This document shows, in pieces, positions 17,451 to 26,912 of a stretch of 64,000 nt of DNA. Under the pieces are notes generated by a model that had not been told where the DNA came from, made no database searches, and saw only the letters and a list, made by a program, of their open reading frames with translations. The DNA is from Bacteroidales bacterium. Lineage in GTDB: Bacteria; Bacteroidota; Bacteroidia; Bacteroidales; Lentimicrobiaceae. Position numbers and translations under genes: made by a program. The number at the start of each line of letters is the position of its first letter. The stretch's first letter is position 1. Where the stretch lies: contig JADJEQ010000009.1 of assembly GCA_016709025.1 (NCBI GenBank), positions 124,001 through 188,000 of the forward strand, in the 5' to 3' direction.

Positions 17451-18938
17451 TATCTCAAACCATCCATTCACCCTGTCGGCGATCTGGCAGTTGTCTTTTA
17501 CATGCTTAAACTCGTTGGTATGCTTGTTATACATGTAATCTTCGCTCCACTTTTTGTGATTTTTACTGATTGCAGCCAGGGCTTTGAGAATGATATCCAG
17601 TTCTGCATTGGTCATGGTTGGATGCAACGAAAGTCTGATCCAGCCGGGCTTTTGGGAAAGGTCGCCATGGTTGATGAGTTCGGTGATGGTTCTGGAATGT
17701 TCATGGCTTACATCGAGCAGGTAATGCCCATAAGTACCTGCACATGCGCATCCGCCGCGTACCTGGATGCCATAGCGGTCACTCAATAGTTTCACGACCA
17801 GGTTATAATGTATGTCGTTGAAATAAAAAGAGATAATGCCCAGCCTCTTCCGTTGTTTATCGGCCAGGATGTGCAGACCATTGATTTTGTCCATGCCGGC
17901 AAATGCTTTTTCAAGCAGTTCTTCCTCGCGCCTGGCCATGTTTTCAACTCTCATTTTCTCTTTCAGTTCAATACACAACGCTGTGCGGATAGCCTGCATA
18001 AAACCTGGTGTACCACCGTCTTCGCGCAATTCAATGTCGTCAACATACTTGTATTCTCCCCAGGGGTTTGTCCAGTCAACAGTACCTCCACCCGGTTGAT
18101 CAGGCGTACGGCTGTGATACATAGAACGATCAAATACCAAAACCCCGGAGGCTCCAGGCCCGCCGAGAAATTTGTGTGGTGAAAACAGCACTGCATCCAG
18201 TTTCTCCAGGGGATCTTCGGGGTGCATATTGATTTCTTTGTATGGAGCTGACGCAGCAAAATCTATAAAACAAACACCGCCATGCTCATGCATGATTTTG
18301 GCAAGTTGATGGTATGGGGTGCAAACACCGGTAACATTTGAACAAGCCGTAAAGGCGCCGATTTTAAGCGTTCTGTCCTTATATATTTCAAGTTGCCTGT
18401 TCAGCTCATCCGGGTCAACCAGAAGATCCTTATCAGGGGTAAGTACAACCACATCCGTCATGGTCTCGAACCAGGAAGTCTGGTTGCTGTGGTGCTCCAT
18501 GTGGGTGACAAAGACCACCGGTTTTTCTTTGTCCTTAAAACATTTACTATCGGTTAGCTGACCACACATCTTCAATCCAAGCATTCGCTGAAACTTAACG
18601 ATAACGCCCGTCATACCAAATCCTGCGGTGATAATAACATCATCAGGACCTGCATTCACATGCTTCTTGATTCTTTTATGAGCCTCGTGATAGGCTTTGG
18701 TCATCGATGTTCCGGTTTCCGATGTTTCAGTATGGGTATTGCCTATAAAAGGCCCGATATCATTGGTTAACCTGTCCTCTATTGGTTTGTAAAGCCTGCC
18801 GCTGGCAATCCAGTCCGCATAGATTAGTTTTTGCCGGCCATAAGGTGTTTCATACTCCAGGTCATGGCCAATAGTATTTTTTCTGAATTCTTCAAAGTAG
18901 CTTTCCATAGGATTTTTGGTCTGATCAGGTTGCTGCAA
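17448..18938 (-). CDS. PLP-dependent aminotransferase class V (cysteine-desulfurase-like)
   Basis: 496 residues. Class V signatures are present: HMEHHSNQTSW near 146-156, DFAAS (D226) facing the PLP ring, and the Schiff-base lysine K256 in SPHKFLGGPGASG. A Cys-rich segment RGGCACAGTYGH (394-405) sits where cysteine desulfurases carry their active Cys loop. The family includes SufS/IscS-like desulfurases and selenocysteine lyases; the 496-residue length and lack of a suf/isc cluster make the exact reaction uncertain. Cytosolic, no signal peptide. The gene ends inside the tandem repeat array. Confidence 0.8.
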   Translation of the reverse strand: MQQPDQTKNPMESYFEEFRKNTIGHDLEYETPYGRQKLIYADWIASGRLYKPIEDRLTNDIGPFIGNTHTETSETGTSMTKAYHEAHKRIKKHVNAGPDDVIITAGFGMTGVIVKFQRMLGLKMCGQLTDSKCFKDKEKPVVFVTHMEHHSNQTSWFETMTDVVVLTPDKDLLVDPDELNRQLEIYKDRTLKIGAFTACSNVTGVCTPYHQLAKIMHEHGGVCFIDFAASAPYKEINMHPEDPLEKLDAVLFSPHKFLGGPGASGVLVFDRSMYHSRTPDQPGGGTVDWTNPWGEYKYVDDIELREDGGTPGFMQAIRTALCIELKEKMRVENMARREEELLEKAFAGMDKINGLHILADKQRKRLGIISFYFNDIHYNLVVKLLSDRYGIQVRGGCACAGTYGHYLLDVSHEHSRTITELINHGDLSQKPGWIRLSLHPTMTNAELDIILKALAAISKNHKKWSEDYMYNKHTNEFKHVKDNCQIADRVNGWFEI

Positions 18939-19023
18939 ATGTCAGTAAATTTTCAATAAATCAAAATTCAAACTTCAATTAACCTGAATCAATTGGAATT
19001 CCTGCTTCGTTTAATTGAAGTAA

Positions 19024-20439
19024 TCAATTTAAGCTTTGAATGTTATCAATTGGGCTTCCCGGATAATTCAGGGCTTTGGTTTCATCAAACTCGTTTTCCC
19101 ATTTCGCGATGACAACGGTTGCCAGGCAATTTCCGATTACATTGACTGCTGTTCTGGCCATATCCATCAATTCATCAATTCCCAGAATGATAAAAATCGG
19201 CCAGGTAGGCAAACCAAAGCTTTCCGCAGTTCCCAACAGGATAACGAGCGAGGCCCGTGGAACACCCGCCACACCTTTGCTGGTTAACATCAGGGTGAGA
19301 ACGATAATCAACTGTTTCTCAAACGACAGATGAATTCCGGCAACCTGTGCAACAAAGATGGTGGCAAGCGACAGGTATAGAGATGTCCCGTCAAGGTTAA
19401 AGCTATAACCGGTTGGAATAACAAAAGCAACGATTTTGCGGGGAACACCAAATTGCTCCATATTTTCTATTGCTTTTGGCAAAGCCGATTCAGAACTTGT
19501 GGTTGCAAAAGCAATGGTGGCTGGTTCTGAAACAGCCCGGATGAAATTCCTGATCGGGATTTTCAAAAACAACAAAACCGGAAGCAATACCAGCAGAACA
19601 AAAATGATCAGGGCCGCATACAGCGTTGCAAGAAGCTGTATCAGGTTGGTCAGGATTCCCAGTCCCATATGCCCTACAGAGTAGGCAATTGCGGCAAAAA
19701 CAGCCACAGGTGCAAACAGCATCACCAGGTTGGTAAATTTAAACATGGTATTGGCCAGCGCATCGGTAAAGGAGACCATTTTAACCCGCTGGTTTTCTTT
19801 GAGCATGGCAACCGCAATTCCGAAAAGAATGCTGAAAACCACAATCTGGAGCACTTGTCCCTCGTAAATCGATTTGGCAATGTTTTCCGGAAATATGTGC
19901 AGAATTATTTCCTCAAATGTCTGGGCTTTTCCTGACGGAGCATCCTGAAGGGCAATTTCTTTGGGGATAACAACCCCAATTCCTGCCTTGCTCAGGTTGA
20001 TGGCCGCAAGGCCGATAAATAGTGCGATGGTTGAAACTACTTCGAAGTAAAGGATGGATTTCCAACCCATTCGTCCGATTTGCTTCAGGTTGGCGTGGCC
20101 GGCAATCCCGACAACCAGCGTGGCGAAAATAAGCGGAGCTATGATGGTCTTCACCAGCTGAAGGAAGATCTTGCTGAAAAGATTAAGATGGATGGCCACT
20201 TGCGGAAGGTCGAAGCCGAATTCAACACCGATCACCATGCTGGTAAGAATCCAGGTGGTGAGTGATTTTTTAAGAAATGACCGCCAGATCAGCATCCCAA
20301 CTACCAGCCAACGGCTTACCAGCAGAAGAACCGGGGGTATTTCCCAAATGCCATAATAATCCAGGGTGTGCAGAATGCTTACCAGGGCAATTCCGGAAAA
20401 CAGGCCGATCCGGAAAAGATATTTGAACTTTTGCTTCAT
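19024..20439 (-). CDS. Dicarboxylate/amino acid:cation symporter (DAACS family)
   Basis: 471 residues with about eight membrane segments. Diagnostic motifs are the serine-rich hairpin ATTSSESALPKAIENMEQFG, the second hairpin TSKGVAGVPRASLVILLGTA, and the substrate helix DELMDMARTAVNVIGNCLAT, where the Asp and Asn side chains bind cation and dicarboxylate in GltPh and its relatives. It imports glutamate, aspartate or C4-dicarboxylates with Na+ or H+. The N-terminus has an extra hydrophobic pair (residues 10-70) compared with GltP. Transcribed alone. Confidence 0.9.
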   Translation of the reverse strand: MKQKFKYLFRIGLFSGIALVSILHTLDYYGIWEIPPVLLLVSRWLVVGMLIWRSFLKKSLTTWILTSMVIGVEFGFDLPQVAIHLNLFSKIFLQLVKTIIAPLIFATLVVGIAGHANLKQIGRMGWKSILYFEVVSTIALFIGLAAINLSKAGIGVVIPKEIALQDAPSGKAQTFEEIILHIFPENIAKSIYEGQVLQIVVFSILFGIAVAMLKENQRVKMVSFTDALANTMFKFTNLVMLFAPVAVFAAIAYSVGHMGLGILTNLIQLLATLYAALIIFVLLVLLPVLLFLKIPIRNFIRAVSEPATIAFATTSSESALPKAIENMEQFGVPRKIVAFVIPTGYSFNLDGTSLYLSLATIFVAQVAGIHLSFEKQLIIVLTLMLTSKGVAGVPRASLVILLGTAESFGLPTWPIFIILGIDELMDMARTAVNVIGNCLATVVIAKWENEFDETKALNYPGSPIDNIQSLN

Positions 20440-20584
20440 CTGGGAACGCTGTTTGAAACGACTTTTTATTGTCGTCCAAACCTACATGAATTTTCTGAAA
20501 TAATAATATGCCCTGCAAAAATTCATGCAATTGCCGGGTGCCCGTGTCAAACAATTCCCTTTAATCAGGAATAGCGGTACCTAT

Positions 20585-20835
20585 TCTATGCTCAGTCCCT
20601 AAGACGGAGCATGCTGCGTCTTTGTCACTTCGTCTCTCAGTCACTTCGTCTCTCAGTCTCTTTGCCACCTCATCTGCCTTCGGCATCTTCTCCTCAAGGA
20701 GAAGAACCTTCTAATTTAGATTGATTTGTCAAGGTTCTAGATTCTTAGTCCCCGTTCAAATCTGACTCTCTCTCTTTCACATTACTCTGCGCTCTTCACT
20801 CTTCACTCTTCACTCTTTCACTCTTCACTCATCTC
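20585..20835. repeat. Low-complexity direct repeats between symporter and repeat protein
   Basis: Contains about 2.5 copies of a CACTTCGTCTCTCAGT unit (20626-20662) and four to five copies of CTCTTCACT (20790-20830). On the minus strand this is GAGTGAAGAG, a motif also seen once in each half of the 16.8-17.4 kb duplication. No gene. Confidence 0.5.
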
Positions 20836-23800
20836 TCAGTCCCCCTGTGCAACCTGCATCTTTGATATTTCAACCTCCCCACCTTCCGAATAGACACTTA
20901 TCCAGTTGTTATCAAGCCGGTACCAGCGGTCCTGAATGCTGACCCTCACGATGTAATCACCGGTTTCCTGCGATTTAATGCTTCTGAGTACGATGCCACC
21001 GCTCTTTTGCCCGTCGATACCGTAGTTTATATAGACCTTAGGCTCAATTTCACTGGTTTTCCGGGCCTTGATGATGATGTAGTTGTTTTTCCTCAAACGC
21101 ATTTCGATGGGTTTGAATTTAAATTTTTGCTCCGTATCGGTTGCAACGACTAGAGGAACTGAAACCAGGTCAACCATGGCATGATCTTCCATGTATTTCC
21201 TGATCTTGCGGATCATTTCACCCGGGTAGGCTTCATCCGGCTTTGCAAGACCTGCTTCTTCATAGGCATCAATGGCCTGATCGTAAATTTTATCCTGATA
21301 CGCCAGATCGGCTTTCATGATGATCTTGTTGTAAGCATCCATCTGATTGCGCGAACGTTCCATCAAAATGGAGTTGATTTCTATCAGTTTGTTTTTTGGA
21401 TAGGCTTCGGCAGGTTTCAATGCTGCTGCAGTTTCATAGCTTCTCATGGCACTGGTATAGTCCTGAAGCGAAAACTGCCTGTTGGCATTTTCAATGGCCT
21501 CGTTGTAATCCTTGTCAGCCAGTTGCCTTTGCTCTTCAAGGATATTGTTTATTGTGTTGATGCGCTCCTGTGGATGTGTTTCAGACGGTTTCAATGCTAA
21601 GGCTTTCTGGTAAACCGGAAGTGCATTCGGGTAGTCTTTCGCCTCAAACAGCCGGTCAGCTTCTGCTATGGCTGCCTTATAATTATCCTCCTGCGATCTC
21701 TTCTCCGAAATCTTCGTTTCTATCAGTGCAATCTGATCCTTTGGATATTGCTCTGAAGGTTTCAATTCAAGCGCACGCTGGTATGTTGTCTTAGCTTCGT
21801 CAAATGTACCGGCATTAAAAAGATCGTCGGCCTGTGCTACTGCATCAGCATATGCCTGTCCGGCTTTGGCGATTTCTGCTTTTTTCAGATTGATTTTATC
21901 AACCTGTTGTTGCGGATAGGTTTCAGATGGAATCAACAGTCCGGCCTGACTGTACTTTTCGAGGGCCTGATCGTAAGCCTGTTGATTAAATAGTCGATCT
22001 GCATCGGCAATCAAGGTTCTGTACGATTCTGCATTTTCCTTGTTTTTGGCGATCATGTTTGCAATCATCTTAATCTGATCCTGAGGATAGATTTCTGCCG
22101 GTTTCAGATCAGCGGCCTCCCTGTATTTAAGCGTTGCAGCATCCAGCCCTCCTGAATTGTACAAACGATCCGCGTCCGCAATCACTTGCTGATAATTTTC
22201 ATCATTGGATCTCTGTTCGGCCAGTTCCTTTTCGATCAGGCTGACCTTTTCCTTCGGATATTTTTCAGCAGGTTTCAACGAAACAGCATCTTTGTAAAAA
22301 CCAATTGCCACTTCCAGGTTGCCTGAATTCAGGGCTTTATCACCTTCACTAATGTTACGGGTGTAATTTTCCTCCAACGATTTCCGTTGTTCAAGAATGT
22401 TGTTGATCGAATTGATTTTTTCCTGTACAACCTCTTCATCTGGCATAATCAGCAATGCCTGCTGATATTTGGTTAATGCCTGTTCGTATTTTGCTTCACC
22501 CGATAATTTATCTCCATCGGCCAGGAAAAGGTCATAGGCCGCCTGTTTCGCTTTCAGATCTTCAATTTGTTTATTGATTTTTATGATCTGATCAGTGGGA
22601 TATTTTTCCTGCGATTTAATTGCAAGCGCCTGGTTATAAGTTGCTACAGCCTTTTCCAGTGAACCTGACTGGGTTAACTGGTCGGCATCGGTGATCAGTT
22701 TCTGATATTGCTCATCTTTTGAGCGGTTGGCCGATAAGGTGGCATTTATTTTCGTTATTTGTTCCTGTGGATATGAGCTGCCAGGCTTTATTTCAACAGC
22801 CTTTTCATAGTTTTTGATTGCTTCTTCAAGTTCATTCGATTGCATCTGCTTGTCAGCCAGCGAAATAGACAGATTGTAAGATTCTTCTTTTTGCCTGAGC
22901 GATGCCAGTTCTTTCTGTGCTTTCGTGATCTGTTCCGTCGGATATGCTTCGCCAGGCTTAAGTTTCAGCGCCGATTGATAGAGATTGATGGCCTCATCGT
23001 ATGCAGCAGCATTGAACTTTTGATCGGCACCATTGATGATTTCCTGGTAGTTAGCATTGAGCGCACTGAGTTCACCGATTTTCTTTTCGATGATCACAAT
23101 TTGTTCCTGCGGATATTTTTCTTCCGGTTTCAGTGCTTTAGCCTGCCTGTAAAAACTCAGGGCATTTTCCAGTTCATTGGCATTGAAGTTCTGGTCACCC
23201 TGACTGATATTCTTCGTGTAATTTTCTTCCAGTGATTTTAGCTGTTCAAGGATAGAATTGATGCCGGCGATTTTTTCCTGTGGATACTTTTCATCGGGAA
23301 GGATCGCCAGCGCTTCCCGATATCTGGTAAGTGCCTGCTCATATTTTACTTCACCCAGAAGTTTATCGCCCTCTGCAATCTGAAGGTCATAGGCAGCTTG
23401 TTTTGCTTTCTGTTCTTCAATTTGTTTATTGATTTTCACGATCTGATCTGAAGGATATTTTTCCTGTGATTTCAGAGCCAATGCCTGGTTATACGTTGTT
23501 ATTGCTTTTTCAAGAGATCCCGATGAATACAGTTGATCGGCATCGCCAATCAGTTTCTGGTATTGTTCATCCTTCGATTTATTGGCTGCAAGTGTTGTAT
23601 TGATACTTGCTATCTGATCCTGGGGATATTTGCTGCCTGGCTTTGCGGTCAGTGCCTGGTTATATCCGGCCAGCGCTCCGCTGTAATCGCCTGATTCGAG
23701 CAATTTATCAGCCGTAGCCACCGCCTGATTGTACGCTTCTTCCTTTTGTTTTATCAGGGCAATTGCCTCCTGTGCACGCGCAATCTGTGCGGTAGGGTAG

Positions 23801-25248
23801 GACTCGCCTGGTTTCTGTGTCAACGCAGTCTGGTAAAATGTAATTGCTTCCTCCCAGGTACCAGATGCAAATCTGAGATCCCCATCGGAAATGGCTTTTT
23901 CATATGCAGTTTTTAATGCCTGTTCCTCGGCAATCTGCTTATTGATCGAAATAACTCTCTCTTTTGGATAAGATTCCTCAGGCTTTATTTCTGCGGCTTC
24001 CTGATACTTTGCCAGTGCTTTCTGAAAGTCTTTTGAGCTGAAAAGCTGATCGGCTTCCCCAACAACTGTGTTGTATGCTTTAATCCTGTCTGCTTCCTTA
24101 AGCGCCAGCAACAGACCGGCTATTTCTTCGATTTTCTGTTTCGGATATGCTTCTGCAGGTTTCAGGTCGTTGGCATGCTGGAATTCGGTTTTTGCTTCAG
24201 CATATTGCTTTGCATCGAAGAACCTGTTTCCCGATTCGATGATTCCGGCATATTCCTCATCCAGCTTTTGCTGCTGCAATTTAATCGCATTGATCTTTTC
24301 AATCTGTTGAGCAGGGTAGGTCTCTCCCGGAAGGATTTTGGAAGCATTCTGATAAGCGGTTAAGGCTGTTTCATAATCTTTGTTGTTGAACAACTTATCT
24401 GCACTGGCAAGGGCAGCCTGGTAATTCTGCTGTGCGTCCTTCAGATTGGCCGATCCCTGTGAAACCCGCTCCAGCATGCTTTTTGGGTAATTTTCTCCTG
24501 GTTTTATCTTCAGTGCCTGTTCATACTTCAGCTTTGCAGTCGTGTAATCCCGGTTCGAGTAAGCTTCATCTCCTTCCAAAAGGGCTTTGTCGTACGATTC
24601 TTTTATTGCTTTGTCAGAAGATGCCCTGGAATCTATTTCACCTATCCGCTGCCTTGGATATGAGGCAGTCGGATCGGTTTTTGAGGCAGCTTCATAGGCT
24701 GCTCTTGCACCGGTCACATCTTTAGCAGCAAAAAGTTTGTCAGCATCCGCAATCAGCTTATTGTACTGTTTGATGGTCTCCTGTTTTGACTGGTTAAGCT
24801 TTTCGGCCTCCACCATTTTATCCCTGGCTGTTTTATCTTCCGGCTTAATATTGACAGCAATTTCAAACTGGGCGCGCGCAGCAGCGTAATCGGAGGCTGC
24901 TATCAACCGGTTCCCGCTTTCCATTGCCTCTGAAAATCTGGTTTCGTCAGCAGGATCAACATAAAATTTCCGGATGATTGCCAGTTTATCTTTCGGGTAT
25001 TTGGCTGAAGGGTCTATGATAAGTGCTTTCTGATACTCAGCTTTGGCTTTTGCGTACTCTTTATTGGTAAGAAATTCTTCTCCTTTCGTGATGGCATCTT
25101 CAAATAGCTGAAGTTTTGCCTTGTCATCTGATCCCGTTACTTGCGCTGCAAGGGGCAGAATGGTATAAACTGACAATATCAGGAAAACAAGAAATATCTT
25201 TTTAACAGGTGAAAACATGATGGAGGGAGTAGATTTCATTACATTCAC
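20836..25248 (-). CDS. Giant exported TPR-like repeat protein
   Basis: 1470 residues. A signal peptide-like segment ends at about 36 (LILSVYTILPLAAQ). Residues about 40-1330 consist of roughly 23 degenerate repeats of about 57 residues with consensus Y..AI..AD.LF....Y..AL..Y..AL.LKP.E.YP...I..IN..L, which is a TPR-like helix pair plus an extended third helix. The C-terminal 130 residues are a beta-rich domain I do not recognise (ending VEISKMQVAQGD). Probably a periplasmic or outer-membrane scaffold. The adjacent lolD-like gene lies on the same strand downstream of its start, not in an evident operon. The repeats are diverged, so the array is old rather than freshly expanded. Confidence 0.75.
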   Translation of the reverse strand: MNVMKSTPSIMFSPVKKIFLVFLILSVYTILPLAAQVTGSDDKAKLQLFEDAITKGEEFLTNKEYAKAKAEYQKALIIDPSAKYPKDKLAIIRKFYVDPADETRFSEAMESGNRLIAASDYAAARAQFEIAVNIKPEDKTARDKMVEAEKLNQSKQETIKQYNKLIADADKLFAAKDVTGARAAYEAASKTDPTASYPRQRIGEIDSRASSDKAIKESYDKALLEGDEAYSNRDYTTAKLKYEQALKIKPGENYPKSMLERVSQGSANLKDAQQNYQAALASADKLFNNKDYETALTAYQNASKILPGETYPAQQIEKINAIKLQQQKLDEEYAGIIESGNRFFDAKQYAEAKTEFQHANDLKPAEAYPKQKIEEIAGLLLALKEADRIKAYNTVVGEADQLFSSKDFQKALAKYQEAAEIKPEESYPKERVISINKQIAEEQALKTAYEKAISDGDLRFASGTWEEAITFYQTALTQKPGESYPTAQIARAQEAIALIKQKEEAYNQAVATADKLLESGDYSGALAGYNQALTAKPGSKYPQDQIASINTTLAANKSKDEQYQKLIGDADQLYSSGSLEKAITTYNQALALKSQEKYPSDQIVKINKQIEEQKAKQAAYDLQIAEGDKLLGEVKYEQALTRYREALAILPDEKYPQEKIAGINSILEQLKSLEENYTKNISQGDQNFNANELENALSFYRQAKALKPEEKYPQEQIVIIEKKIGELSALNANYQEIINGADQKFNAAAYDEAINLYQSALKLKPGEAYPTEQITKAQKELASLRQKEESYNLSISLADKQMQSNELEEAIKNYEKAVEIKPGSSYPQEQITKINATLSANRSKDEQYQKLITDADQLTQSGSLEKAVATYNQALAIKSQEKYPTDQIIKINKQIEDLKAKQAAYDLFLADGDKLSGEAKYEQALTKYQQALLIMPDEEVVQEKINSINNILEQRKSLEENYTRNISEGDKALNSGNLEVAIGFYKDAVSLKPAEKYPKEKVSLIEKELAEQRSNDENYQQVIADADRLYNSGGLDAATLKYREAADLKPAEIYPQDQIKMIANMIAKNKENAESYRTLIADADRLFNQQAYDQALEKYSQAGLLIPSETYPQQQVDKINLKKAEIAKAGQAYADAVAQADDLFNAGTFDEAKTTYQRALELKPSEQYPKDQIALIETKISEKRSQEDNYKAAIAEADRLFEAKDYPNALPVYQKALALKPSETHPQERINTINNILEEQRQLADKDYNEAIENANRQFSLQDYTSAMRSYETAAALKPAEAYPKNKLIEINSILMERSRNQMDAYNKIIMKADLAYQDKIYDQAIDAYEEAGLAKPDEAYPGEMIRKIRKYMEDHAMVDLVSVPLVVATDTEQKFKFKPIEMRLRKNNYIIIKARKTSEIEPKVYINYGIDGQKSGGIVLRSIKSQETGDYIVRVSIQDRWYRLDNNWISVYSEGGEVEISKMQVAQGD

Positions 25249-25418
25249 TTAAATTAACAGGAATACAAAACTGGTCCGGGATGAATCAGACTATCTGAAA
25301 ACGCAGCTATCCGGGTTTTATTTTAAATTGCAATGCCGATTGCTCTTCTATCTTATGGAATTAATTCAGTCTCAAACCACCGATTCAATTTTGAATCAGC
25401 TGAATTACAACAACAGCC

Positions 25419-26093
25419 TTAGTCTGTCAGTAAACCGTCTTTCATCACCAGCCTCCTGTCGGCCATTTCAGCAAGCTCTTCATTGTGCGTAACAATAACA
25501 ATGGTTTGATGAAACTGCTTTCGCAGGTCGAAAAAGAGCTGGTGTAATTGCCGTGCATTGGCCGAATCAAGGTTGCCCGATGGTTCATCTGCCATCAGCA
25601 CAGCCGGTTGGTTAACCAGTGCACGGGCTACGGCAACCCTTTGCTGTTCACCTCCTGAAAGTTCTGAAGGTTTGTGGGATGCACGGTCTCCAAGGTTCAG
25701 AAAGTCGAGAAGTTGCTTTGCACGGTTTTCTGCATCCTTTTTACCTGTTCTGGCAATAAAGGCCGGAATGCAAACATTCTCGAGGGCTGTAAATTCGGGC
25801 AGTAAATGATGAAACTGAAAAACAAAACCGATCTTTTTATTGCGGAATTCAGCAAGTTTGCGGTCATTCAGGTTTCCTGTATCAATGCCGTCTACCATCA
25901 CTTTCCCGCCATCAGCCCGGTCGAGGGTGCTGAGTATGTGCAACAGGGTAGATTTGCCGGCACCGGATGCTCCCGTAATTGAAACAATTTCACCCCGGCT
26001 GATATCCAGCGAAATGCCTTTCAGCACTTTTAAACTGTCGTATGATTTAGTAATGTCACGGGCTTTTATCATAGGAGATTGAATACCCGGCAA
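25419..26093 (-). CDS. lolD: ABC transporter ATP-binding protein, LolD-like
   Basis: 224 residues. Walker A GASGAGKST at 41-49, Q-loop FQFHHLLPEF, signature LSGGEQQR at 145-152, Walker B VLMADE at 165-170 and the switch His in VTHNEE. The short FQ(F)HHLLPEFTALENV stretch is typical of LolD, the ATPase of the LolCDE machine that extracts lipoproteins from the inner membrane; MacB-type relatives remain possible. No LolC/E permease is adjacent, which is common in Bacteroidota. The ATG eight codons in (MIKARDITKSY) is probably the true start. Confidence 0.85.
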   Translation of the reverse strand: MPGIQSPMIKARDITKSYDSLKVLKGISLDISRGEIVSITGASGAGKSTLLHILSTLDRADGGKVMVDGIDTGNLNDRKLAEFRNKKIGFVFQFHHLLPEFTALENVCIPAFIARTGKKDAENRAKQLLDFLNLGDRASHKPSELSGGEQQRVAVARALVNQPAVLMADEPSGNLDSANARQLHQLFFDLRKQFHQTIVIVTHNEELAEMADRRLVMKDGLLTD

Positions 26094-26433
26094 ATTTAAA
26101 CAATTTAAATGACTTGTAATATGCTGGAAAGATGCAGGGTATTGGAATCATAGAAGGAGCTTTGGTGTCAGGCACGATAAATGAAAATCGTTTTACTCCT
26201 GAGTTTCAGCCGGGCATACCGGTTTGTCAGATAAGATTTCTTCTGACTTTAGATAAAAAAACAGAAACCGGATTGGTTATAATTTCAATTAATAACTGAT
26301 GGTGACTGATTTGATGGTATACTTATCCTAATATTATTTGCAGAAAGTTTCAACTCATCTTAAAAACCGATGCATATCAATTGACAGGGATTTTGTCCCT
26401 GTTAAAAGAAAAATTAATTTAACTGCTATCGTG
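26094..26433. other. Intergenic region with a short hairpin
   Basis: ACAGGGA (26384-26390) and TCCCTGT (26396-26402) form a hairpin about 30 bases beyond the stop of the small minus-strand ORF. It could terminate it, though no T-run follows. Nothing else is supported. Confidence 0.35.
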
Positions 26434-26580
26434 TTATTGAGCATCCACTACGAAATCATCTTCGTAAACCTCAATCTGCAGGTCAGCACCTACGAGCTCA
26501 GCAAGCCATTTGTATCCATGTTTTACGATCAGTCTGATCTTTACGTATCCCATTACAGGATATTTAAGTGTAGCTAACAT
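26434..26580 (-). CDS. Small unknown protein (48 aa)
   Basis: An ORF below the usual length cutoff. It starts at the ATG at 26580 with MLATLKYPVMGYVKIRLIVK, continues HGYKWLAELVGADLQIEVYE and ends DDFVVDAQ at a TAA. The composition (a charged amphipathic strand-helix-strand pattern, acidic tail) is more protein-like than random sequence from an AT-rich gap, and it occupies an 820-bp space with no other gene. No family recognised and no certain promoter; treat as a candidate. Confidence 0.4.
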   Translation of the reverse strand: MLATLKYPVMGYVKIRLIVKHGYKWLAELVGADLQIEVYEDDFVVDAQ

Positions 26581-26912
26581 AATATCAGTTTTAAAGTTTT
26601 TGTATCAGCACTCCTGAATTCTAAATGCTGCTTTTAGGTATTTATTTCGTTTTAGGTAAAATGTAACTGACAAAAAATCAAGGATTATACATAAATTTTT
26701 CATAAAAGGCGGGACGTATCCGTACTACCCGGTATTTTCCATGTTGAATGGAATTGTTTTATAAGCGGAATTAAAAATCTTAGAACATATACATAGAATG
26801 CATATAATTGATTATGAGGATTATTGTAATAATTCAACTCGTTTTTTGGGAAAGCCGACTGAACCTGAGATTATAACAGTCCCGGGAATAAAATTTACAA
26901 CTATCTGCCTGC

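Noticed and set aside
26338..26577. 79-residue plus-strand ORF
   Set aside because: It is antisense to the more protein-like 48-residue minus-strand frame and starts with no plausible signals.
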